Source: an uncultured Gammaproteobacteria bacterium (GTDB lineage Bacteria > Pseudomonadota > Gammaproteobacteria > Arenicellales > Poriferihabitantaceae). Taken from it: a DNA stretch of 14,042 bases. The position numbers and the translations under genes are program-made. Numbering within the stretch: position 1 is the first letter of the stretch; each line of letters begins with the position of its first letter. The notes below the pieces were generated by a model, which did not search any database, had not been told where the DNA came from, and saw only the letters and a program-made list of their open reading frames with translations. The DNA lies in contig CALIFM010000128.1 of NCBI GenBank assembly GCA_938021685.1, forward strand, positions 1-14,042, in the 5' to 3' direction. Below, one piece after another: positions 1 to 7,236 of this stretch.

Positions 1-2046
1 CAACGGCACTGTAAAACCGATACCCGCTTCAAATGGGTCAGTCTGGTCACAAAATTCATAGCCTGCAAAAATTAACCCCGCCTCAATGCGCAGCATGTCC
101 AGCGCTTCCAAGCCAAGAGGGGTGATTTCAAACACCTTACCTGCTTGCCATATCTGGTCCCACACTTCAGCTCCGTGCTTAGGGTGACAAAACACTTCAT
201 AACCCAGCTCACCGGTATAGCCTGTACGCGAAATAATGATCGGAATGCCTTGCTCCCCACCAATGCGTGCAATACTAAAACGAAACCATTTAAGCTCTTC
301 AACGCTATCTTGGTCAGCACGCGTCCACACCACTTGCTTCAGCACACCAAGGCTTTTCGGCCCTTGTATTTGTAAGTTACACAACTCAAACGTAGAGTTT
401 TTCACCCATGCGCGCAATCCCAGCTCAGTCGCTTGGGTACGCAGCCATTCGCCTGAACTGTCGCAGCCCCCCACCCAGCGAAAATTATCTTTACCTAAAC
501 GAAACACCGTGCCGTCATCGATCATGCCGCCGTTTGGATAGCACATAGCGGTATACACCACCTGTCCCGCGCTCAATTTACGCATGTCGCGGGTTACACA
601 GGTTTGCATCAGCAGCTCGGCATCTGGCCCCACCACTTCGTATTTACGCAAAGGTGATAGGTCTGTCACCACCACTCCTTTGCGACAAGCCCAATATTCA
701 TCAACTGCGCCGTGACCACTAAAGGCGTTCGCTAACCAATAACCGTTGTATTCGGTGAAATTTCTTGTCAGCGCTGAAGTACGCGCGTGGAAACCAGTTT
801 CTTGGGTCATAACAGGGTCTGAGTCAGTAGATTTTCGGTATGCGATCGCATGTTTGAATAAATTAGTTTTGCTATACGTGCGTAGATGAATGTCAGTTGG
901 CACCCAACCGTTGGCTGGGTCAATATCACAAGGGCAAGCCGAAGACACACACACAAGGTCTTTCAGCGCCCGCATCAACACATAATCACCAGGACGTGAC
1001 CACGGGTCATCAAAATGCAATTGGAAGCTATCATCAAAGAACGTGTTGAAAAACAAATTCATTGCCATCCAGCCTTTGCGTGGTGCGATAGGGTAAGGGC
1101 TTAAGGCACGATTGAAATTGTCCGAGCAATTAACGTGCCCTGGATAACCCGCGTCATCATAATACTTTGATGTGCAAGCCACACCAAAACTATCATGGCG
1201 ACCACAAGTGTCTTGCACCACTTCTACAATCGGTTCCAATTCAACGTCATAAAACTTAGACTGCAAGCCTGGACCTGGGTACATATTGCCCATCATTGAT
1301 CGAGTGGCAGTGGCATCTAAGCAACGTTCTAGGCCTTGGTCCAGCTTCGCCGCATCAAAGCACTGGAAATCCGAGCACTGGCGGCCAGCTACATCTAGCA
1401 CCTGCATATAATCACCAGCCTTTACCTCATACGCTACCGCGGTACGCGCATGCACCCGCACTTCGGCGGTCGGATCAGCCAGCGGATCTGGCAAGGCATA
1501 CTCGACTGGCGTTTGCATATTGGCGCGAGTAACGTGAACGACCAGCTCAGTGGCAGGCAGAGCCTCTTTACTCGGTGCCATCGAATCAAGCGTCATTGGC
1601 TTACCGGGGGCGCAAATCAAACCCAGCACATCAGCTTCAGCGATGAACTGCACCTTGGATCCAGCCTGCGTTTCACCTGTCAGTAAGTGTGCTACTTTGG
1701 CAACGCTAAGTTCAATACCAAAGCGCACAAGCTTTGCCTGCAAACGTGTTGCTCCACTCCCACCACTCTCACTCGCATTCTTCAGAGTTTGGGCAATCAG
1801 CTTGCCATCAATCTTACCTTGCAAACCAAGTTGTGCAGTCTTGTCTGCCCCTTCATTATCAAAGGCTGCAACATACGCCGACTGCAGCCCTTGAGGGTCA
1901 ATAATTTCAATCTGGTCTCCTGTATAAATCGGCAAGGCTATCGCGCCGCCGCCATCGACACAAAAGCGCTCCTTACCTATGCCTAAGCCGGATAAGCCTG
2001 GCTCGAAAATCTGATTTGCTTGCTTTAGGCCAACCGCTGCTGACAT
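1..2046 (-). CDS. tdm: TMAO demethylase-like DUF1989-GcvT fusion (3' end outside window)
   Basis: The predicted enzyme splits trimethylamine N-oxide into dimethylamine and formaldehyde and hands the formaldehyde to tetrahydrofolate; it would act in the cytoplasm. 682 residues are visible, with no stop before the left edge. Residues about 195-390 look like DUF1989: GRQCSDF (221-227), a Cys/His-rich stretch with C281, C291 and C307, and ACPCDID (370-376). From about 430 a GcvT (aminomethyltransferase, folate-binding) domain begins, with GGMIDDG near 506-512, RTGYTGELGYEVF (607-619) and LGLEALDMLRIEAG (644-657). This two-domain order is that of Methylocella Tdm. Roughly 100 residues of the GcvT domain are missing beyond the edge. 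The ATG start is supported by AGGGGGG four bases upstream. It lies 35 bp after the permease gene, and the linked transporter supports a TMAO substrate. Other DUF1989-GcvT proteins of unknown substrate exist, so the activity is inferred. Confidence 0.78.
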   Translation of the reverse strand, partial: MSAAVGLKQANQIFEPGLSGLGIGKERFCVDGGGAIALPIYTGDQIEIIDPQGLQSAYVAAFDNEGADKTAQLGLQGKIDGKLIAQTLKNASESGGSGATRLQAKLVRFGIELSVAKVAHLLTGETQAGSKVQFIAEADVLGLICAPGKPMTLDSMAPSKEALPATELVVHVTRANMQTPVEYALPDPLADPTAEVRVHARTAVAYEVKAGDYMQVLDVAGRQCSDFQCFDAAKLDQGLERCLDATATRSMMGNMYPGPGLQSKFYDVELEPIVEVVQDTCGRHDSFGVACTSKYYDDAGYPGHVNCSDNFNRALSPYPIAPRKGWMAMNLFFNTFFDDSFQLHFDDPWSRPGDYVLMRALKDLVCVSSACPCDIDPANGWVPTDIHLRTYSKTNLFKHAIAYRKSTDSDPVMTQETGFHARTSALTRNFTEYNGYWLANAFSGHGAVDEYWACRKGVVVTDLSPLRKYEVVGPDAELLMQTCVTRDMRKLSAGQVVYTAMCYPNGGMIDDGTVFRLGKDNFRWVGGCDSSGEWLRTQATELGLRAWVKNSTFELCNLQIQGPKSLGVLKQVVWTRADQDSVEELKWFRFSIARIGGEQGIPIIISRTGYTGELGYEVFCHPKHGAEVWDQIWQAGKVFEITPLGLEALDMLRIEAGLIFAGYEFCDQTDPFEAGIGFTVPL

Positions 2047-2081
2047 TGAGCCCCCCTAATATTCATTTTATACCTAATCAC

Positions 2082-4067
2082 TTACGTCAACCCTAGTTTG
2101 CTTTTGCGTTCTCGAGTCCACGCCGTGATGATGCGGTCTGCAATGATGCCCAAGAAGGCAATGCAAAACCCTGCTACCAAAGCCTTGCCAGTGTGATTAC
2201 CAGATTTAGCACGATTAATTTCATTGCCTAAATCTTGCGTGCCGATCAATGCGGTGATCGCCACCATAAACAAAGCCATAAAAATCACTTGATTGATACC
2301 CAGCATAATCTCAGGCAAAGCAATTGGCAACTCTACTTTAATTAACCGCTGCCAGGGCGATGCGCCCAGCTGCACAGCCGCTTCACGCGTGCCCTCGGGC
2401 ACATTACGCAAGCCTAAATTGGTGTAACGAATCATCGGCACCAAGGCAAAGGCTAACACAGCGATAATGGCCGAAATATCACTGACCTTAAACAACATAA
2501 TCACTGGAATCAGGTAAATAAACGACGGAAAGGTTTGAAAAAAATCACACATCAAAATCACCACGCGCGAAGCGCGCTCACTTTTAGAGGCCAGTAAACC
2601 AATCGGAAAACCTAGAATGATGCACACCAGCGAAGCTGTTCCAATCATATATACCGTAATCATGGTTTGCTTCCATAACCCCACTGTTAACGGGAATAGA
2701 ATTAATAAGGTAACGATCAAAGCAAGTTTCCAGCCACCCATACGATAGCCTAATAATGCAATCAATCCCACGAAAGTGGGCCACGGGATAGCCAAGAAAA
2801 ATGTCTTGATCGGAATCAAAACATCAATTAACACAAAATTACGAAAGCCTTGCACTGATTCATATAAGTTGGCGTTAACCCAATCAATCCCGGCGTTCCA
2901 CATCGGTGCGGTGGTGACAGTCATTTCATCGGGCAGCACTCGAAGCGCAGGAAACATAAACGACAACAAGATCGAAACTATCGTGAACATACCGGCGATA
3001 ACCAAATAAGGGTGTCGTTTCACCCAAGATAAGGACTTATCAATGTATTCGGGCGGGCGGGCAGCATAGGCTGCGCTAATCCGGTCCAGCGCCACAGCAA
3101 TCACCACAATCGCCAAGCCCTGCTCCAGCGCCTCACCTAAATTGAGTTTTTGCAATGAGTTAAGCAACTTGCTACCCAAGCCTGACGCGCCAATGGTAGA
3201 GGCCAGCACCACCATCGCTAAGGTTTGCATGATGCCTTGATTCAGGCCCACCACAATAGTTTTGCGCGCAGTGGGCACCAAAACTTGCCACAGCATCTGC
3301 CGGTCGCTTGCACCCATCATTTTGCCTGCTTCAACTACGTTGTCTGGCACTGTTTTCAAACCTAAAGCCACGCAGCGCGCCACTGGCGGAATTGCAAATA
3401 CTGCAGTGGCAATCATCGCTGGCACATCACCAATGCCGTACATCACCACAATCGGCACCATATAGGCAAACGGCGGCATCGACTGCATTAAATCAAACAT
3501 CGGTGTGAACACCGCTTCAGCACGCTGACTTTTGGATATCCAAATACCCAAAAACAAGCCGATAATAAATACAAACGGCACGGTAATAATCACCAATGAA
3601 AAGGTATCCATTGACGGCTGCCAAACACTAAATAAAGCAAGGTATAAAAAAGCACCGCCGACAATCAAGGAAACTCGCCAGCCAGCCACCCAATGACCTA
3701 ATATAAAGGCTAAACCGACAAAGGTGATCCATGGCATCGGGGCGCCATCTTGAAAGCCCTTAAAAAATAGATTTTCGGCAAAACTTAGTGGATATTCCAT
3801 AACTGAGACAAAGCCACGAGTAACGTCTGTGGGCACAAACTCATAGGCCTTGCCTTCAAAAAACTTAGTTTCATAGACCAGCTTTTCAAAGAAATCAGCG
3901 ATCCAGTTCTTCAATGGAATAGTCCACTTACGCGGATACTTAGCAACCCAAGCAAATTGCCCTTTTGCCAGCATACCGGCAATGATGATAAACGCAGCAA
4001 CGCCAAGATGCAGCAGCGCACGCTGCCGATAATCTTGCTGTTCTTGGGTGCGCTCTAATTTCGTCAT
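2082..4067 (-). CDS. tmoW: TMAO/betaine-type ABC transporter permease, fused tandem form
   Basis: Inner-membrane permease of a quaternary-amine (ProW/OpuAB-type) ABC importer. At 661 residues it is about twice a normal ProW and contains two homologous permease domains in one chain. The first spans roughly 110-330 and the second 425-650; WITFVGLAFILG (113-124) matches WPTFVGLIALLG (429-440). Each half has the cytoplasmic EAA loop that docks on the ATPase: EAGKMMGAS at 246-254 and EAAVQLGAS at 562-570, each followed by a conserved proline and a Gly-Leu/Ile-Asn-Gln segment. Many hydrophobic helices are visible, and a hydrophilic N-terminal tail precedes helix one (about 20-33). The start is 6 bp after the ATPase stop codon, so translation is probably coupled. 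The double form is, as I recall, typical of TmoW in marine bacteria. Glycine betaine transport is the main alternative. Confidence 0.75.
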   Translation of the reverse strand: MTKLERTQEQQDYRQRALLHLGVAAFIIIAGMLAKGQFAWVAKYPRKWTIPLKNWIADFFEKLVYETKFFEGKAYEFVPTDVTRGFVSVMEYPLSFAENLFFKGFQDGAPMPWITFVGLAFILGHWVAGWRVSLIVGGAFLYLALFSVWQPSMDTFSLVIITVPFVFIIGLFLGIWISKSQRAEAVFTPMFDLMQSMPPFAYMVPIVVMYGIGDVPAMIATAVFAIPPVARCVALGLKTVPDNVVEAGKMMGASDRQMLWQVLVPTARKTIVVGLNQGIMQTLAMVVLASTIGASGLGSKLLNSLQKLNLGEALEQGLAIVVIAVALDRISAAYAARPPEYIDKSLSWVKRHPYLVIAGMFTIVSILLSFMFPALRVLPDEMTVTTAPMWNAGIDWVNANLYESVQGFRNFVLIDVLIPIKTFFLAIPWPTFVGLIALLGYRMGGWKLALIVTLLILFPLTVGLWKQTMITVYMIGTASLVCIILGFPIGLLASKSERASRVVILMCDFFQTFPSFIYLIPVIMLFKVSDISAIIAVLAFALVPMIRYTNLGLRNVPEGTREAAVQLGASPWQRLIKVELPIALPEIMLGINQVIFMALFMVAITALIGTQDLGNEINRAKSGNHTGKALVAGFCIAFLGIIADRIITAWTRERKSKLGLT

Positions 4068-4073
4068 CTTTCG

Positions 4074-5093
4074 TTAGAACAACACTTTAACCAGCTGCTC
4101 TTTATTAATTGACCCAACCAGCTCGCCACTGGCATCAACCACGCCATGGGCTTTGCTCGATAGCATCACTTGTTGTGCAATGTCTTCCAACATTGCATCA
4201 GCATTCACGCTAGCTGAAGGCTTCGTCTTTAGCCTTGCTCCCATTACACTGCGCACCGAAATCAACTTAGCGCGCGGTGCATTAGTGACAAATTTTTCAA
4301 CATATTCATCGGCAGGGCTCATCACTAATTCTTCAGCTGTACCAATTTGCACTAAAGCGCCGTCTTTCATGATCGCTATACGGTCGCCTAAGCGTACTGC
4401 CTCGTCAAAATCGTGAGTGACAAATACAATCGATTTATGCAGCATTTGCTGCAAACGCAAAAACTCATCCTGCATCTCTTTGCGAATCAGCGGGTCCAGC
4501 GCCGAAAACGGCTCATCTAAAAACCACACATCGGGCTCCACGGCCAAGCTTCGCGCAATGCCTACTCGTTGCTGCTGACCACCTGACAACTCACGGGGGA
4601 AATAACTTTCGCGTCCAGTTAAGCCCACCACATCCACCAACTCACGCGCCTTCTTAATGCGAGTTTCTTGATCGATGCCTTGAATCTCTAGCGGAAAAGC
4701 GATGTTTTCCAGCACTGTACGCTGCGGCAGCAAACCAAAGTGTTGAAATACCATGCCCATTTTATGGCGACGCACTTCCATCAACTCCTTTTTCGGCATT
4801 TTAGTTAAATCAACGTCGTCAAAAATAATCTCGCCCGCCGTGGGGTTTAACAGCTGCGTAATGCAACGCAACATAGTGGACTTTCCTGAGCCACTCAGGC
4901 CCATAATCATCAAGATTTCACGTTCGTACACATCGAAGCTTACGTCGCGCACAGCTCCAATCAAGCCTGCTTCATTGATCTGCGCAAAGCTCGGTTCATA
5001 ATCATGCTTTTGCAAAAATCGCTTTGGGTTTTTACCAAACAACTGCCAAACGTGCTTACAAGAAATTTTGATATTAGGCTGCATAGAGCTCAT
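4074..5093 (-). CDS. tmoV: TMAO/betaine-type ABC transporter ATP-binding protein
   Basis: This 339-residue cytoplasmic ATPase powers the adjacent importer. All nucleotide-binding motifs are intact: Walker A GLSGSGKST (65-73), Q-loop at Q117, signature LSGGQ (169-173), Walker B WFLDEP (190-195), and the switch histidine H227. The N-terminal lead KHVWQLFGKNPKRFL (13-27) is characteristic of ProV/OpuAA-type quaternary-amine ATPases. The C-terminal 65 or so residues after the ATPase core resemble part of a CBS module, shorter than the tandem CBS pair of many ProV proteins. Two ATGs lie 9 bp apart (5093 and 5084), neither with a clear Shine-Dalgarno sequence; the first is taken. The gene is separated from the binding-protein gene by a terminator and a candidate promoter, and is followed after 6 bp by the permease. 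The family is certain; the TMAO assignment comes from context. Confidence 0.78.
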   Translation of the reverse strand: MSSMQPNIKISCKHVWQLFGKNPKRFLQKHDYEPSFAQINEAGLIGAVRDVSFDVYEREILMIMGLSGSGKSTMLRCITQLLNPTAGEIIFDDVDLTKMPKKELMEVRRHKMGMVFQHFGLLPQRTVLENIAFPLEIQGIDQETRIKKARELVDVVGLTGRESYFPRELSGGQQQRVGIARSLAVEPDVWFLDEPFSALDPLIRKEMQDEFLRLQQMLHKSIVFVTHDFDEAVRLGDRIAIMKDGALVQIGTAEELVMSPADEYVEKFVTNAPRAKLISVRSVMGARLKTKPSASVNADAMLEDIAQQVMLSSKAHGVVDASGELVGSINKEQLVKVLF

Positions 5094-5127
5094 AGATTAA
5101 CAAACGTATTGTAGTGAACTAAATTTT

Positions 5128-5133
5128 ATTATA
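5128..5133 (-). promoter_or_regulatory. Candidate -10 box for tmoV-tmoW-tdm
   Basis: On the minus strand these bases read TATAAT, a perfect sigma-70 -10 hexamer, 34 bp before the tmoV ATG and just after the tmoX terminator. A start site near 5121 would give a leader of about 28 nt. No good -35 hexamer lies at 16-18 bp; TTAAGA is only 14 bp away, so the promoter may be weak or activator-dependent. Confidence 0.45.
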
Positions 5134-5158
5134 ACGGGTGCTTAACCTCTTAATGTTC

Positions 5159-5190
5159 AAAAAAAACGCCGCAGTGTAATCACTGCAGCG
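5159..5190 (-). terminator. Rho-independent terminator after tmoX
   Basis: Read on the minus strand, CGCTGCAGTG, loop ATTA and CACTGCGGCG form a 10-bp stem with a single G-T wobble, followed directly by eight T residues. It begins 67 bp past the tmoX stop codon. It should end most tmoX transcripts before tmoV and stabilise the tmoX message. The plus-strand side has only an interrupted T stretch, so termination in that direction would be weak. Confidence 0.9.
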
Positions 5191-5257
5191 CTTTATTTTA
5201 AAGCTTGAAATTAATCGAAATTAAATTTATCGAAAAACAAGCTTATTACAGTAAGAC

Positions 5258-6226
5258 CTAGCCTGCACAAGCCGGCATCCAGCCATTTACCACATCAGCA
5301 TTCTTCTCAATGAATGCTTTCGCGGCTGCATCGTGGTCCATACCGTCAACGTCAACCATGGCTGCTGCTGAGTCAATCATTGGACCAGTGAAATCAATGT
5401 TTGTCATTAATTCATTGGCGCAAGGAAATTTATCAGCAAAACCGCCCCACAAGCCTTTCTTCAAGTAACCGCCTACCGCAGCGCCACAGTCATTAGCCAT
5501 ATCAGGATTAACGCCCCAACTTGGATCGGTTACGCACTTGTTTTCTTTGTCACGCAACGGAAACTCCACAAATTTACCAGGGTAAGCTGCGCCCACCCAA
5601 TTAGGTGCCCAGTTAAATAGCATAATTGGCTCATTACGCGAAGCAGCCGATTTAAGCTCACCGAACAAAGCATCAGCGGAGCCAGCATTCACAATGGTTA
5701 CATTTAAGCCCAAAGCTTCAACACGCTCAACGTCTTCAGGATGCCATTCTGCTGGGCCAGCTAAATAACGCGCATTAGGCGCTGTTTCTGGTGTAGATAA
5801 AGCCTCGGCGCAGTCATTAATGGCTTTATAATCAGGCAAACCAGGGCAAACTTCTTCTACATAGTTTGGATACCACCATTCTTCACGTGTAGTTGCAGTG
5901 TGGCTACCGCCGTCCACCATACGACCAGCGTCTACTTCCTTCATGAAGCTAGCATTCATAGAGCCTTCCCACACTTCCATCTGGATGTGGGCATCGCCCG
6001 TGCCCATCGCTGCAAACTGGCTTTGGGTGTCTAGGGTGACCATCTCAGTGTTATAGCCAGCTTTTTCCAATAATTGCTGTGCTACGCGTGCTAATACTTT
6101 TTGGCTAGACCAGTTATTATCAATAACGATTACTGGATCAGTTGACTCAGGCGTGCCAGCCATCGCTACTGACATAATGCCGGCCGATGCCACTGCAGCA
6201 AAGGTACTTATAATTTTACGTTTCAT
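5258..6226 (-). CDS. tmoX: Periplasmic TMAO/quaternary-amine substrate-binding protein
   Basis: Captures TMAO (or glycine betaine) in the periplasm and delivers it to the TmoW permease. The protein is 322 residues, with a Sec signal peptide MKRK plus hydrophobic core ending in AMA (21-23). The mature part is an OpuAC/ProX-type type II binding protein. It is rich in tryptophan: W39, W86, W117, W118 and W161 fall where an aromatic cage for a trimethylammonium group would be expected, and E115 precedes W118 by three residues. Six cysteines (C127, C139, C231, C247, C269, C320) could form disulfides. The start at 6226 is chosen over an in-frame ATG at 6265 because AGGAGGAG lies just upstream and the signal peptide begins here. 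It is first of the transport genes on this strand and is followed by its own terminator. The binding-protein family is secure; TMAO as ligand is an inference. Confidence 0.8.
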   Translation of the reverse strand: MKRKIISTFAAVASAGIMSVAMAGTPESTDPVIVIDNNWSSQKVLARVAQQLLEKAGYNTEMVTLDTQSQFAAMGTGDAHIQMEVWEGSMNASFMKEVDAGRMVDGGSHTATTREEWWYPNYVEEVCPGLPDYKAINDCAEALSTPETAPNARYLAGPAEWHPEDVERVEALGLNVTIVNAGSADALFGELKSAASRNEPIMLFNWAPNWVGAAYPGKFVEFPLRDKENKCVTDPSWGVNPDMANDCGAAVGGYLKKGLWGGFADKFPCANELMTNIDFTGPMIDSAAAMVDVDGMDHDAAAKAFIEKNADVVNGWMPACAG

Positions 6227-6228
6227 TT

Positions 6229-6236
6229 CTCCTCCT
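6229..6236 (-). promoter_or_regulatory. Strong ribosome binding site of tmoX
   Basis: Minus-strand AGGAGGAG ends two bases before the ATG at 6226, with the core GGAGG four bases away. It decides the start against the longer in-frame alternative at 6265 and suggests high translation, as expected for an abundant periplasmic binding protein. Confidence 0.85.
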
Positions 6237-6302
6237 CTTGAATATAAACACATGAATTTATGCATAGTTTTTTTCAGCTAATGAAATCAGCTTACTTAAT
6301 TA

Positions 6303-6344
6303 CAACTGTACAGCAGCCAGCGATGTCTCACAACTGAACAGCAC
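6303..6344. repeat. Direct repeat pair upstream of tmoX, possible operator
   Basis: ACAACTGTACAGCA (6302-6315) and ACAACTGAACAGCA (6330-6343) are identical at 13 of 14 positions, with starts 28 bp apart. The left copy contains the 8-bp palindrome CTGTACAG. They lie 76-118 bp before the tmoX start codon, where an activator or repressor could bind. Confidence 0.4.
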
Positions 6345-6360
6345 AATGTAGTTTCGCCCA

Positions 6361-6390
6361 AAAGTAGACCAAAGTAGACAAAGTTGAACC
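6361..6390. repeat. Three tandem 10-bp repeats upstream of tmoX
   Basis: AAAGTAGACC, AAAGTAGAC and AAAGTTGAACC follow one another at about one helical turn (10 bp) spacing. The first two are nearly identical and the third is diverged. They sit 135-165 bp before tmoX, within the 243-bp spacer that separates it from the amidohydrolase gene. This is a plausible cooperative binding site for a regulator; which protein would bind is unknown. Confidence 0.45.
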
Positions 6391-6469
6391 AATATCGGCC
6401 AATCTCTTTAATTCCGGGCTAGATAGAGTAAATTGCTCTGAGGTTAAACCATTAGCTGCTCCAGCAACT

Positions 6470-7234
6470 TTAAGCCTGCATCGCTTGCGTAAGAATAGGC
6501 GTAACTGCACAGTGCAGTAAATCCGCCATTTTCTGCTGCTGATCAGGGCGCTCGACTAAATCTTGACGAAGTTCAAACAGCAGATGTGGATAGCCTTGTT
6601 TTACCGCATGATGATCAGTGGTGTACCCACGTGGACTGCAAGCATGGTACGGTTCATTATCGCCAATATTAAAGTCAGTTTGGGCGCGCAGATTAGCCAT
6701 CAGCTGCGCAGCATACGGATCTGGGTCAAGCGCCGATAGCACACCAATTTCCCACGGTCGCTTTTTACCTTGCATCTCAGGAGTAAAGCTATGCACCGAA
6801 ATAATAAACGGCGTAGTGCCTGTTTGCGAAATTTGCACCAGCGATTCAGTGATACGTTGATGATAAGGCGTAAAGTAGTCACGCACTCGCTGTCGCTTTT
6901 GTTCGTCGCTTAAATGTTGATTAGCTGGTATCTGCACTCCATCACTGCACAGCGGCATTGCAGCAGAGTCATCCGCATAACGATTGGCATCAATGAGTAA
7001 GCGTGAAAAACCTGACAGCACTGCAGGCGCTTGCAACAAATCACTCAGTGCAACGGTGACGCCTGCCGCCCCGATGTCATAAGCGATATGCTTTTCAAAT
7101 TCAGCCGCTGGCAGGCCTAACTGTTGGTATGCAGGCGCCACTGCACGGCTGGCATGATCACATACTAATAGCACAGAACTAGCACAACCTTCATTGTAAG
7201 AATAAAAGGCCTGGCACTGCTCTAAGTTCAGCAT
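6470..7234 (-). CDS. N-formylglutamate amidohydrolase family protein
   Basis: Predicted metal-dependent hydrolase of the FGase family, whose characterised members cleave N-formylglutamate to formate and glutamate. It has 254 residues, a normal length for the short FGase group. Visible family motifs are CDHASR (25-30), YDIGA (52-56), SRLLIDANR (77-85), SVHSFTP (146-152) and ELRQD (221-225), with H208 and H209 in a conserved region before the last. The ATG at 7234 is preferred to a TTG at 7240 because GAGGGG (7241-7246) is correctly spaced for the ATG only. It begins 2 bp after the stop codon of the LysR gene, so the two are translationally linked. No histidine-degradation genes are present, which argues against a hutG role. 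The true substrate is unknown; a formyl or acyl amide linked to one-carbon or methylamine metabolism is possible. Confidence 0.75.
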   Translation of the reverse strand: MLNLEQCQAFYSYNEGCASSVLLVCDHASRAVAPAYQQLGLPAAEFEKHIAYDIGAAGVTVALSDLLQAPAVLSGFSRLLIDANRYADDSAAMPLCSDGVQIPANQHLSDEQKRQRVRDYFTPYHQRITESLVQISQTGTTPFIISVHSFTPEMQGKKRPWEIGVLSALDPDPYAAQLMANLRAQTDFNIGDNEPYHACSPRGYTTDHHAVKQGYPHLLFELRQDLVERPDQQQKMADLLHCAVTPILTQAMQA

Positions 7235-7236
7235 AG

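Noticed and set aside
2082..6226. Plain glycine betaine/proline transporter ProXWV.
   Set aside because: It remains possible at family level, but the linked DUF1989-GcvT fusion and the fused permease fit the TMAO system better.
6227..6265. Longer tmoX start at 6265.
   Set aside because: It adds 13 residues before a normal signal peptide, and the strong AGGAGGAG site would lie inside the coding region.
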